64,000 bases of DNA, taken from Delftia tsuruhatensis NBRC 16741. Lineage in GTDB: Bacteria; Pseudomonadota; Gammaproteobacteria; Burkholderiales; Burkholderiaceae_C. The DNA is taken from NCBI RefSeq assembly GCF_001571325.1, contig NZ_BCTO01000014.1:40751-104750 (forward strand), written 5' to 3'. Shown piece after piece: positions 54,708 to 63,048 of the stretch. The notes under the pieces were generated by a model. It was not told the DNA's origin. It saw only the letters and a list, made by a program, of their open reading frames with translations, and ran no database searches. Position numbers and translations under genes: made by a program. Numbering within the stretch: the first letter of the stretch is position 1; each line of letters opens with the position of its first letter.

Positions 54708-55787
54708 TCAACCGGGTTGCACCCCCGCCGACTGCAGCAGCCGCCCCCAGACCGGAGCCTCCTGCGCCCAGGCCTTGCCGAAGCGCTGAGGGCTGTCGTC
54801 ATCGACAGGGACGAAACCGGCCGCGATGATGCGGGCCGTGCCTTCGCGGCTGGCCACGGCGCGGTTGGAGATCTCGCCCCATTGCCGCGTGAGGTCGGCC
54901 GGCAGGCCCCTGGGGCCGGCGATGGCCAGCCAGCCGGACAGTTCCATGGCCTCGTGGCGGTAGCCGGCCTCGGCAAAGGTGGGTACCTCGGGTAGCAGGG
55001 GCACGCGGCGCGTGCCGGTGACGGCCAGGGCGCGCAGCTTGCCTGCATCGATATGGGGCTTGAGCGTGAGCAGGCTGCCCATGCCGATGGGGATGCGTCC
55101 GCCCAGCATGTCCTGCACCATCAGCGCCTCGCCCCGGTAGGCGGCATGCGCCATGCCGGCACCGGCCATGTCGCTGAGCACGGCGCAGGCCAGGTGGCCG
55201 TGCGAGCCTATGCCGTAGGAGCCATACGAGAGCTTGCCCGCGTTGGCCTGGGCCCAGGCCATGAATTCGCGCAGGTTGGAGGCGGGCACGTCGGCCGTGA
55301 CCACCAGGGCGATGGGCGCCATGCACACGCGCGACAGGGGCGTGAGGTCGGTCAACGGGTCGTAGGCGGTCTTCTTGTAGAGGTATTTGTTGGTGAGCAT
55401 GGTGGAGGTGGTGCCCAGCAACAGGGTGAGCCCGTCGGGCGCGGAGCGGACCACCATCTCGCCGCCGATCAGTCCGGCCGCGCCGGGCTTGTTGTCCACC
55501 ACCACGGTCTGGCCCAGCTGCTGGGCCATGCGCTCGCCCAGGATGCGCGCAATCACGTCGGTGGCGCCGCCCGCCGCAAAGGGCACGACGATGCGCACGG
55601 GCCGCGTGGCAAAGCCGGCCTGCGCCAGCACGCTGGCGGGCCCCGCCGCCACGGCGCCGGCCGCCAGGGCCAGCGCCTGGCGCCGATTCAATCGGTTATC
55701 CAGTCGGTCATCCATTCGGTCTTCAAGTCGGTCATTCAATTGGCCGTTGAATCCGCTGTTCGATGTCGTCCCCGAGATCACTGCCAT
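54708..55787 (-). CDS. Bug/TctC receptor with tandem-repeat N-terminus
   Basis: A 359-residue Bug receptor. The mature part is typical (RPVRIVVPFAAGGATD and AHAAYRGEALM), but the N-terminus has an unusual extension of about 20 residues made of repeated NDRLEDRMDDRLDNR-like units ending in NRRQALALAAGAVAAG, which could be a twin-arginine signal. The DNA is a 12-bp tandem repeat. AAAGGAG precedes the ATG at 55787. It is the last gene of the itaconate-like cluster and is separated from ccl by 187 bp of lower-GC sequence, so it may have its own promoter. Confidence 0.85.
   Translation of the reverse strand: MAVISGTTSNSGFNGQLNDRLEDRMDDRLDNRLNRRQALALAAGAVAAGPASVLAQAGFATRPVRIVVPFAAGGATDVIARILGERMAQQLGQTVVVDNKPGAAGLIGGEMVVRSAPDGLTLLLGTTSTMLTNKYLYKKTAYDPLTDLTPLSRVCMAPIALVVTADVPASNLREFMAWAQANAGKLSYGSYGIGSHGHLACAVLSDMAGAGMAHAAYRGEALMVQDMLGGRIPIGMGSLLTLKPHIDAGKLRALAVTGTRRVPLLPEVPTFAEAGYRHEAMELSGWLAIAGPRGLPADLTRQWGEISNRAVASREGTARIIAAGFVPVDDDSPQRFGKAWAQEAPVWGRLLQSAGVQPG
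55689..55748 (-). repeat. 12-bp tandem repeat in Bug receptor leader
   Basis: Five 12-bp units of CAGTCGGTCATC type (plus-strand sequence) start at 55689, 55701, 55713, 55725 and 55737. They encode four-residue units of the LDNR, MDDR and LEDR kind at the N-terminus of the receptor. Confidence 0.8.
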
Positions 55788-55974
55788 CACACGCTCCTTT
55801 GCCTGGGTGCCTCCATGGGTGGAGATACCGGATCAAGAAACCGACGTCTCGAAATCAATCGAGTTGGCCAAGCGTATTCGAGGCAGATGGATTCACCATC
55901 AGGGAAATCATTGGACTGCTTGCACCAGAACCAGAAAACTCTGAGTGCAAAACGGCCTTTCAGTCTCATTTTCA

Positions 55975-56847
55975 TCAAGATCGTGCTGCAGATCTCTGTT
56001 GCGCCCAGGCATGGCGCAGCAGCACCTGTTCGGCCTGCTTGAGCACGGGCGCATCGACCATGCGGCCGTCCAGCACGCAGACGCCGCCTCCGGCCTCGGC
56101 CAGGGCCTGGCGCAGGCGCTGCGCGTGGGCCACGGCCGCTGCATCGGGGTCGAAGACGGCGTGCAGGGGCTGGACCTGGGCCGGGTGGATGCACAGCTTG
56201 CCGCCAAAGCCCATGCGCCGCGCGCGTGCCGCGTCCTGGGCCAGCCGCTCGGGGTTGCGCGTGTCCACCGTCACGCCGTCCACGGCCGCGCCGATGCCGG
56301 CGCGGCGCGAGGCCAGGACCAGGGCCATGCGCATGGGCAGCAGCTCTTCCTCGCCCTGCTCGCAGGCCATGCCCGCATCGACCTGGAAGTCCAGGTGGCC
56401 GAAGGCCAGGCGCACCACCTGGGGCGCGGCAGCCAGGGCGTCGGCCGCGTCCAGGCCGGCCACGCTTTCGATGAGGGGCAGCACGGCCGCCCGTGCGCCC
56501 GCAGCCTGGGCCACCGCATGCAGGGTCTGGGCGCGCTCGGCCTTGGAGACCATGGCGCCGGCCACGCCCTGCTCCACCAGCTGCGCCAGCGCGCGCAGGT
56601 CATCCGCATGCCAGGGCGTGCCTTCGGCGTTGATGCGCACCAGCAGGCGGGCACGGGCCGGGCCTTCCAGCGCACCCACGGCCTGGGCCAGCGCCTGGCG
56701 GGCGCCGTCCTTGTCGGCCGGGGCCACGGCGTCCTCCCAGTCGGCGATGACCATGTCGGCGCCGCTGTCCAGGGCCTTGCCCAGGCGCTCGGGCCGCGTG
56801 GCGGGGACGAAGAGAAAGGAAGTGGCCTGTCGCGCCAGATCGTGCAT
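55975..56847 (-). CDS. ccl: HpcH/HpaI-family CitE-like lyase, probable citramalyl-CoA lyase
   Basis: A 290-residue CitE-like aldolase/lyase. VPATRPERLGKALDSGADMVI, the acidic pair Glu38-Asp39 in ADWEDAV, LPLIESVAGL and GGKLCIHPAQV are characteristic of CitE/citramalyl-CoA lyases. In itaconate breakdown this enzyme splits (S)-citramalyl-CoA into acetyl-CoA and pyruvate. AAGGA precedes the ATG at 56847. Its neighbours (PrpD, CoA-transferase, MaoC-type hydratase and acyl-CoA dehydrogenase) support this assignment; malyl-CoA or citrate lyase-like activities are alternatives. Confidence 0.78.
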   Translation of the reverse strand: MHDLARQATSFLFVPATRPERLGKALDSGADMVIADWEDAVAPADKDGARQALAQAVGALEGPARARLLVRINAEGTPWHADDLRALAQLVEQGVAGAMVSKAERAQTLHAVAQAAGARAAVLPLIESVAGLDAADALAAAPQVVRLAFGHLDFQVDAGMACEQGEEELLPMRMALVLASRRAGIGAAVDGVTVDTRNPERLAQDAARARRMGFGGKLCIHPAQVQPLHAVFDPDAAAVAHAQRLRQALAEAGGGVCVLDGRMVDAPVLKQAEQVLLRHAWAQQRSAARS

Positions 56848-56870
56848 GCGGATGTCCTTGGGAGAGCGGT

Positions 56871-57878
56871 TTATTCGGCCGAGACGCCTGCGGCCTTGAT
56901 GACCTTGTCCCAGCGCGCCACCTCGGCCTGCAGGTGGGTGCGCAGGCCTTCGGGTGTGGCCTTGTCGGGCGTGACCAGGTCGGAGCTGAGTTCGGCGATG
57001 CGCTTTTTGACGTTCTCGTCCTTGATGGCCACGTTCAGTGCCTTGTTGATGGCCATGACCACCTCCTTGGGCGTGCCCTTGGGCGCGTACATGCCGTGCC
57101 AGACCTTGACGTCGAAGCCCTTGAGGCCCTGCTCGTCCAGCGTGGGGATGTCGGGCAGCGAGGACAGGCGCTTGGGCGTGGTCACGCCGAAGACCTTGGC
57201 GCGCTGGCCGTCCTTGATCACAGGCACGGTCTGCGTGGTCTGGTCGCACAGCAGGTCCACCTGGCCGCCCATGAGGTCGTTCATGGCCGGGCCTGCGCCC
57301 TTGTAGGGCACGGTGGTGAGCTTGACGCCCGCCTGGTGCATGAACAGCATGCCGCACAGCTGGGAGACGGCGCCGATGCCGGCATTGGCCAGCGAGACCT
57401 TCTCCTGGTTCTTCTTCACGTAGTCCAGCAGCTCGGCAAAGTTGTTGGCCGGGAAGTCCTTGCGCGACAGCAGGGTCATGGGCACGTCCAGCACCTGGCC
57501 GATGTACTCGAAGTCCTTGAGCGGGTCATAGGGCAGCTTCTTGTACAGCGCAGGCGCCGTGGCCATGCCCATGTGGTGGATGAGGATGGTGTAGCCGTCG
57601 GCCTTGGCCTTGGCCACGCGGTTGGGCGCAATGGTGCCGCCCGCTCCCACGGTGTTCTCGACCAGCACGCTCTGGCCCAGCACCTGGCCCATGGGCACGG
57701 CCAGCAGGCGCGCCACCACATCGGTGGGGCCGCCAGCGCTGTAGGGCACGACGAGGACGACGGGCTTGTCGGGCCAGGCCGCGGCCAGGGCGCCGGTGGT
57801 CGTCCCGCCGGCGGCAAGGGCGCAGGCGGCGGCCGCTGCGTAAACGAGGCGGCGGCGGAAAGAAGTGGTGCGTTGCAT
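56871..57878 (-). CDS. Bug/TctC-family periplasmic solute receptor
   Basis: A 335-residue Bug receptor with a signal peptide (RRRLVYAAAAACALAAGG, ending in ALAA), WPDKPVVLVVPYSAGGPTD and TTVPYKGAGP. AGGAG lies 7 bp before the ATG. It is embedded between prpD and ccl in the same operon, and so is likely to bind the dicarboxylate degraded by that pathway. P. aeruginosa has a TRAP transporter at the equivalent place. Confidence 0.9.
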   Translation of the reverse strand: MQRTTSFRRRLVYAAAAACALAAGGTTTGALAAAWPDKPVVLVVPYSAGGPTDVVARLLAVPMGQVLGQSVLVENTVGAGGTIAPNRVAKAKADGYTILIHHMGMATAPALYKKLPYDPLKDFEYIGQVLDVPMTLLSRKDFPANNFAELLDYVKKNQEKVSLANAGIGAVSQLCGMLFMHQAGVKLTTVPYKGAGPAMNDLMGGQVDLLCDQTTQTVPVIKDGQRAKVFGVTTPKRLSSLPDIPTLDEQGLKGFDVKVWHGMYAPKGTPKEVVMAINKALNVAIKDENVKKRIAELSSDLVTPDKATPEGLRTHLQAEVARWDKVIKAAGVSAE

Positions 57879-57981
57879 GGTTTGTCTCCTGTGCACTTGG
57901 GTGGAAGCGGGAGGCGCTCTGTGGTGGCGCCTTTCCCATGGATTCGCCGGCCGGGGCCGGCGCGAAAACTCAGTCAAGAAC

Positions 57982-59346
57982 TCAGTCAAGCAGGCGCTGC
58001 ACGCGCGGCCAGTGCGCGATCTGCCACAGCCGCGCTACGGCGGCCTGGGCGGGGTCGTCCTGCAGGGCACCGCCATAGGCGATCAGTCGCAGCGCCTTGG
58101 CCGTGATCTCCTCGCGCGACAGCGTGTTGCCCGGATCGCCCTTGGGCTCTTCCACGCGGCCGTGCAGCGTGCGGCCATCGGTGGTGAGCACGGTGACCTT
58201 GCCGATCCAGCGCTGCGGGTAGGCGGCATCGACCTCAGGGTCCAGCACCATGCCCACCTTCTCGCGCAGGGCCACCGTGGTGGCGGCCAGGTATTCGTTG
58301 TCGAACTCGTCCAGGCCCGCATGGCCGTGGCGCGCGGCCAGCGCCAGCACCGTGCCCATGGAGAACTTGCTCTGGTGCACCGTGCCGGGATCGACCACGG
58401 GGCCCAGCACGTCGATGGCGCCCTGGTGCACGTGGCAGGTGACCTGCGCCAGGTCGGCGGGGGCCAGGCCGTGGTCCTGCATGACCTGCAGCAGCGCGTC
58501 GGCGGCCGGGTGCGTGTGGCGGCAGGAGGCATGCCATTTGAACGAGGTCTCGGCCGTGGCCCAGCGCGTGCCCAGGCCGTCCGTGAGGCGCGTGGGATCT
58601 GCATCCGTGGACATGCCTGCCGCCAGGCCCTGCGGTCCCGTGAAGATGTCCTGCGCGCCCGTGAATCCGTCCTTGGCCAGGTAGGCCGACATCAGGCCCG
58701 CCGCGGCCGCATGGGCCGTGTGCAGCTGCTTGCTGTCGGCGCCCGTGCGCAGGAACTCCCACAGCCCTGCCGACTGCGTGCCGGCCGAGCCGAAGGCATG
58801 CTGCATCTGCGCGGGCGTGAGGCCCAGCAGCCGGCCCACGGCAGCGGCTGCAGCCAGGGTGCCGGCCGTGGCCGTGGTGTGGAAGATGCGGTAGTGGCTG
58901 CGGCCCAGGAACTCGCCCACGCGGATGCCGACCTCGTAGCCGGCCACGCAGGCGGCCATGAGTTCGGCGCCGCTGGCGCCGATGCTCTGCGCCACCGCCA
59001 GCGCGGGCGGGAAGACCACGGCCGCGGGGTGGAAGACCGAGCCGTTGTGCACATCGTCCTGCTCGGCCACATGCGAGGCTGCGGCATTGGCCAGGGCAGC
59101 CATCATGGGCGAAGTGGCGGCGTCCTGGCCCAGCACCTCGCTGGGGCCGCCGGCCAGTCCCTGGGACAGCGCGAAGCGCGTGATGCTCTGCACGGGGCGC
59201 GCGCCCTGGCCTGCGAGCACGGAGCCGAACCAGTCCACCCAGAGGTCTTCGGCGCGCTGCTGCACGGCGGCGGGAACGTCGTCCCAGCGCAGCGTGGCGG
59301 CGAACTGGGCCAGCGGATGGATGCTCACTTGCGGATCATGTTTCAT
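57982..59346 (-). CDS. MmgE/PrpD-family protein
   Basis: A 454-residue member of the 2-methylcitrate dehydratase/cis-aconitate decarboxylase family (two helical and alpha-beta domains). GIRVGEFLGRSHYRIFHTTATAGTLAAAAAVGRL (in parts) and the late FKWHASCRHTHPAADALL with a His/Cys pair are conserved. The P. aeruginosa itaconate operon also carries a PrpD-family gene, whose exact role is not settled; a decarboxylase or dehydratase function on the imported tricarboxylate is possible. Confidence 0.85.
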   Translation of the reverse strand: MKHDPQVSIHPLAQFAATLRWDDVPAAVQQRAEDLWVDWFGSVLAGQGARPVQSITRFALSQGLAGGPSEVLGQDAATSPMMAALANAAASHVAEQDDVHNGSVFHPAAVVFPPALAVAQSIGASGAELMAACVAGYEVGIRVGEFLGRSHYRIFHTTATAGTLAAAAAVGRLLGLTPAQMQHAFGSAGTQSAGLWEFLRTGADSKQLHTAHAAAAGLMSAYLAKDGFTGAQDIFTGPQGLAAGMSTDADPTRLTDGLGTRWATAETSFKWHASCRHTHPAADALLQVMQDHGLAPADLAQVTCHVHQGAIDVLGPVVDPGTVHQSKFSMGTVLALAARHGHAGLDEFDNEYLAATTVALREKVGMVLDPEVDAAYPQRWIGKVTVLTTDGRTLHGRVEEPKGDPGNTLSREEITAKALRLIAYGGALQDDPAQAAVARLWQIAHWPRVQRLLD

Positions 59347-59385
59347 GAGGGGGTCTCCGGCGCATTCTGCGCATGCGCCCAGGTT

Positions 59386-60588
59386 TCAGGGAGTGGGTTT
59401 TCCAGACTGCGGGCACAAAGCCTGGATGCGCTCTGCGCTCCAGCCCAGCTCGGCCAGGATGGCGGCGCTGTGCTCGCCCACGGCGGGCACGGCCTCCATG
59501 CGGTAGTCGAAGGCGCTGTTGGCGCCGGGCGGCAGCAGGGCCTGCACGGGTCCGGCCGGCGTGTCCACGCTGCACCAGCGCTGGCGCGCGGCCAGCTGGG
59601 GATGGGCCCACAGGCCGGCCATGTCGTTGACGCGCGCATTGGCAATGCCGGCCGCATCCAGCCGCTGCACCACCTGGGCAGCATCCAGCGCATTGAACAC
59701 GCCCAGGATCAGCGCGCGCAGCTCCTCGCGGTTGGCGTTGCGGCGCGCGTTGCTGTCGAAGCGCGCGTCTGCAGCCAGCGCGGGCTGCAGCAGCACCTGT
59801 TCACAAAAGAGCTTCCACTCGCGTTCGTTTTGCAGGCCCAGCATCACCGTCCCGCCGTCACCGGCCTCGAACGGCCCGTAGGGATAGATGCTGGCGTGCG
59901 AGGCGCCGGTGCGCGGCGGCGGCGGCGCGCCGTCGAAGGCGTAGTACATGGGGTAACCCATCCACTCGCCCAGCGCCTCCAGCATGGACACGTCGATGTG
60001 GCTGCCCTCGCCCGTGCGCCCGCGCAGCAGCAGGGCCGACAGGATGTTGGTGTACGCATACATGCCGGCCGCGATGTCGGCCACCGAGATGCCGGCCTTG
60101 GACGGCACCTCGGGCGTGCCCGTGACCGAGAGAAAGCCCGCCTCACTCTGGATCAGCAGGTCGTAGGCCTTCTTGTCGCGGTAGGGGCCGTCAGCGCCGT
60201 AGCCGCTGATGTCGCAGACGATGAGGCGCGGAAAGCGCTCGCGCAGCGCCGCATAGGACAGGCCCATGCGCGCGGCCGCGCCGGGCGCCAGGTTCTGCAC
60301 CAGCACGTCGGCACCCTCCAGCAGCTGCAGCAGCGCCTGCATGGCCTCGTCCTGCTTGAGGTCCAGCGCCAGGCTCTGCTTGCTGCGGTTGATCCAGGTG
60401 AAGTGCGAGGACTGGCCCTGCACGCGCTGGTCATAGCCGCGCGCAAAGTCGCCGCTGCCGGGCCGCTCGACCTTGATCACGCGCGCGCCCAGGTCGGCCA
60501 GCTGGCGCGTGCAAAACGGTGCGGCCACCGCATGTTCCAGCGAGACGACGGTGGTGCCGTCAAGCGGCCGAAGACTTTGCTTTTTCAT
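59386..60588 (-). CDS. ict: CaiB/BaiF CoA-transferase, probable itaconate CoA-transferase
   Basis: A 400-residue class III CoA-transferase. The catalytic Asp143 lies in KKAYDLLIQSEAG, and the N-terminal GARVIKVERPGSGDFAR and LDLKQ segments are typical. In itaconate catabolism the enzyme moves CoA from succinyl-CoA to itaconate. The ATG at 60588 is chosen; longer frames run into intergenic repeat sequence. It follows the acyl-CoA dehydrogenase gene across a gap of about 150 bp that holds an intergenic repeat. The substrate is inferred from the neighbours. Confidence 0.8.
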   Translation of the reverse strand: MKKQSLRPLDGTTVVSLEHAVAAPFCTRQLADLGARVIKVERPGSGDFARGYDQRVQGQSSHFTWINRSKQSLALDLKQDEAMQALLQLLEGADVLVQNLAPGAAARMGLSYAALRERFPRLIVCDISGYGADGPYRDKKAYDLLIQSEAGFLSVTGTPEVPSKAGISVADIAAGMYAYTNILSALLLRGRTGEGSHIDVSMLEALGEWMGYPMYYAFDGAPPPPRTGASHASIYPYGPFEAGDGGTVMLGLQNEREWKLFCEQVLLQPALAADARFDSNARRNANREELRALILGVFNALDAAQVVQRLDAAGIANARVNDMAGLWAHPQLAARQRWCSVDTPAGPVQALLPPGANSAFDYRMEAVPAVGEHSAAILAELGWSAERIQALCPQSGKPTP

Positions 60589-60634
60589 CTTGGAAATCCA
60601 TTGCACTTTGGCGAAACTCACGACCCGACCAACT

Positions 60635-60729
60635 GGCGCGCTCCAAGCCAGGGACAGCAAGCAAGGGCCGCCCCCGCAGCGAGGCTGTCGTCCCCCTTCC
60701 AGGGGGAAGGCGCGAAGCGACTCAGGGGG
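60635..60729 (-). repeat. CCCCCTGAG-type intergenic repeat, copy D (minus)
   Basis: On the minus strand it starts CCCCCTGAGTCGCTTCGCGCC nine bases after the acyl-CoA dehydrogenase stop, followed by a CCCCCTGGAAGGGGGACGAC hairpin and GGCGGCCCTTGCTTGCTGTC. It sits between two genes of the same operon. Confidence 0.85.
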
Positions 60730-60738
60730 TTTTCCATT

Positions 60739-61905
60739 TCAGAAAGAACGCGGGAGACCGAGGATGTGCTCGGCCACGTAGGAATAGATCAGGTTCGTCG
60801 AGATCGGCGCCACCTGGTACAGGCGCGTCTCGCGGAACTTGCGCTCCACGTCGTATTCGCAGGCAAAGCCGAAGCCGCCGTGGAACTGGATGCAGGCATT
60901 GGCCGCCTCCCAGCTGGCCTTGGCCGCCAGGTACTTGGCCATGTTGGCCTGGGCGCCCATGGCCTGGTTGGCGTCGAACATCTCGCAGGCCTTCCAGCGC
61001 ATGAGGTTGGCGGCCTCGACCTCGATGAAGGCATCGGCAATCGGGAACTGCACGCCCTGGTTCTGCCCGATGGGGCGGCCGAACACGTTGCGGTCGCGCA
61101 CATAGTTGGTCACGCGGTCCAGGAACCAGTAGCCGTCGCCAATGCATTCGGCCGCAATCAGCGTGCGCTCGGCGTTGAGGCCGTCCAGGATGTACTTGAA
61201 GCCCTTGCCTTCCTCGCCGATCAGGTTCTCCTCGGGGATTTCCAGGTTCTCGAAGAACAGTTCGTTGGTCTCGTGGTTGACCATGTTGGGGATGGGGCGC
61301 ACGGTCAGGCCGCTCTTTTGCGCCTCGGCCAGGTCCACCATGAAGATGGACATGCCCTCGCTCTTTTTCTTCACCTCGGCCAGCGGCGTGGTACGCGCCA
61401 GCAGGATCATCCAGTCGCTGTGCTGCACGCGGCTGATCCAGACCTTCTGGCCGTTGACCACGTAGCGGCCATCCTTCTTGACGGCGCTGGTCTTGATCTT
61501 GGTGGTGTCCGTGCCCGTGGTGGGCTCGGTCACGCCCATGGACTGCAGGCGCCATTCGCCCGAGGCGATGCGCGGCAGGTATTTCTCCTTTTGCGCCTGC
61601 GAGCCGTGGCGCAGCAGCGTGCCCATGTTGTACATCTGGCCATGGCAGGCGCCCGAGTTGCCGCCGCAGCGGTTGATCTCTTCCATGATCACGCTGGCCT
61701 CGGTCAGGCCCAGGCCCGAGCCGCCGTACTCCTGCGGGATCAGCGCGGCCAGCCAGCCGGCCTTGGTCAGCGCGTCCACGAAGGTCTCGGGATAGGCGCG
61801 CTGCTCGTCGATCTTGCGGAAATACTCGTCAGGGAACTCGGCGCACAGCGCACGGATGGCGTCGCGGATTTCGGGGAAATTGTTGGAAAGCGTTTGTTCG
61901 ATCAT
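60739..61905 (-). CDS. Acyl-CoA dehydrogenase
   Basis: A 388-residue FAD-dependent acyl-CoA dehydrogenase. The N-terminal helical domain is followed by the FAD/substrate motif MGVTEPTTGTDTTKIKT and the C-terminal GGFGFACEYDVERKFRE segment. The usual catalytic Glu position cannot be fixed by eye. In P. aeruginosa an acyl-CoA dehydrogenase gene lies between the hydratase and prpD genes of the itaconate operon, the same neighbourhood as here; its role there is not known to me. It lies 30 bp after the hydratase gene. Confidence 0.88.
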   Translation of the reverse strand: MIEQTLSNNFPEIRDAIRALCAEFPDEYFRKIDEQRAYPETFVDALTKAGWLAALIPQEYGGSGLGLTEASVIMEEINRCGGNSGACHGQMYNMGTLLRHGSQAQKEKYLPRIASGEWRLQSMGVTEPTTGTDTTKIKTSAVKKDGRYVVNGQKVWISRVQHSDWMILLARTTPLAEVKKKSEGMSIFMVDLAEAQKSGLTVRPIPNMVNHETNELFFENLEIPEENLIGEEGKGFKYILDGLNAERTLIAAECIGDGYWFLDRVTNYVRDRNVFGRPIGQNQGVQFPIADAFIEVEAANLMRWKACEMFDANQAMGAQANMAKYLAAKASWEAANACIQFHGGFGFACEYDVERKFRETRLYQVAPISTNLIYSYVAEHILGLPRSF

Positions 61906-61935
61906 GGTGGTCTCAAGGCTCGGTGTTCAGGGGTC

Positions 61936-62841
61936 TCAGGCCAGGGTGGCTTTTCCGGTCATGGTCAGCCAGCCTTCGTGGTCCTGGGCCCAGAGTTCAA
62001 TGGTCTTGCCGTCTGCAGAAGGCTTGCCGTGCACGCTGAAGGCATGCAGGTCGAAGGTGGGGCGCACGGCCTTGAACTCGAAGGACAGCACGCGCGCCTG
62101 GGGCAGCTCGCGGCGCAGCAGGTCCAGCAGCAGGGTGGCGATCAGCGGGCCGTGCACGATCAGGCCCGGATAGCCCTCCACGCCCGTGACGTAGCGGCGG
62201 TCGTAGTGGATGCGGTGGCCGTTGAAGGTCAGGGCCGAGTAGCGGAACAGCAGCACGTCGTCGGGAACGATGGTGCGCGACCAGGTTTGCTGGCCGTCCA
62301 GCGGCGGCTTCTGCGGCGTGGGTGCGGGATCGCCGGGCTGGGCAGCGGCGCGGTAGACGATGTCGTGCTCCTCGGTCAGCGCCAGGCCCTGTTCATTGCT
62401 GTAGGCATGCTCGACCAGCACGAACAGCAGCTCGCCCGAGCGGCCGCTCTTGTGGCGGACCGAGCCGATGGTGGAGCGGCGCTGCACCTTCTGGCCCACC
62501 TTCAGCGCGTTGCCTGCCTCCCAGCGCAGTCGCCCGCCGGCCCACATGCGGCGCGGCAGCGGCACGGGCGGCAGAAATCCGCCACGGCGCGGGTGGCCGT
62601 CGGGGCCCAGCTCGCTTTGGCGTGCATGGGGCAGGAAGTACATCCAGTGCCACAGCGGCGGCAGCGCCGTGCCGTCGGCGGGCTCAGGGTCTTCCCGGTC
62701 CAGCGTGGCCGACAGCGCGGCCACGGGCGCGGCCGTGATGCTGTCTGCCAGGGTTTCGCTGCGGCCCTGCCAGGACTGAAGATGCGCCAGCGCGGCGGCG
62801 TCGAGGGTGTCGGTAGCTTGCTTGTCTGTCATGGCCGCCAT
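61936..62841 (-). CDS. ich: MaoC-like/FAS1-type hydratase, probable itaconyl-CoA hydratase
   Basis: A 301-residue protein with two hotdog folds: an N-terminal FAS1-like dehydratase domain and a C-terminal domain with YSALTFNGHRIHYDRRY, the R-hydratase-type catalytic motif (Asn/His/Asp region) found in mesaconyl- and 3-methylfumaryl-CoA hydratases. In the itaconate pathway such an enzyme makes citramalyl-CoA. It is the first gene of the minus-strand cluster. ATG 62841 and ATG 62832 are both possible starts. It is divergent from an SDR gene. Confidence 0.8.
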   Translation of the reverse strand: MAAMTDKQATDTLDAAALAHLQSWQGRSETLADSITAAPVAALSATLDREDPEPADGTALPPLWHWMYFLPHARQSELGPDGHPRRGGFLPPVPLPRRMWAGGRLRWEAGNALKVGQKVQRRSTIGSVRHKSGRSGELLFVLVEHAYSNEQGLALTEEHDIVYRAAAQPGDPAPTPQKPPLDGQQTWSRTIVPDDVLLFRYSALTFNGHRIHYDRRYVTGVEGYPGLIVHGPLIATLLLDLLRRELPQARVLSFEFKAVRPTFDLHAFSVHGKPSADGKTIELWAQDHEGWLTMTGKATLA

Positions 62842-63048
62842 GGTCGGTGCAAGCGCGGCGGCCCGCAATCCGCGTTTTCTTAAGCAAGCCTTTGGCCGCG
62901 CTGAAGGCTGGGCCGGCGCGGCCTGCCCGCCCCTGCTTTCATTCCCGCGAAGTCCGCCCTTGTGATTGGCGAATGGCGCGGTGCGGCGTTTGCCGGCATC
63001 CTTGGTCCCGACTTCTTTCCAACGAACACTGAACGGGGACAACAGGCC

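Noticed and set aside
56848..57357. Extended N-terminus of the CitE-like lyase
   Set aside because: The extension overlaps the Bug receptor gene on the same strand in another frame; the ATG at 56847 has AAGGA upstream and gives the normal family length.
57865..62883. Very long open frame (over 1600 codons) on the plus strand
   Set aside because: It runs antisense to six or seven well-supported genes (prpD, ict, acyl-CoA dehydrogenase, ich). Its His/Gly/Arg/Ala-rich product is what strong third-position G/C bias gives in the opposite frame.
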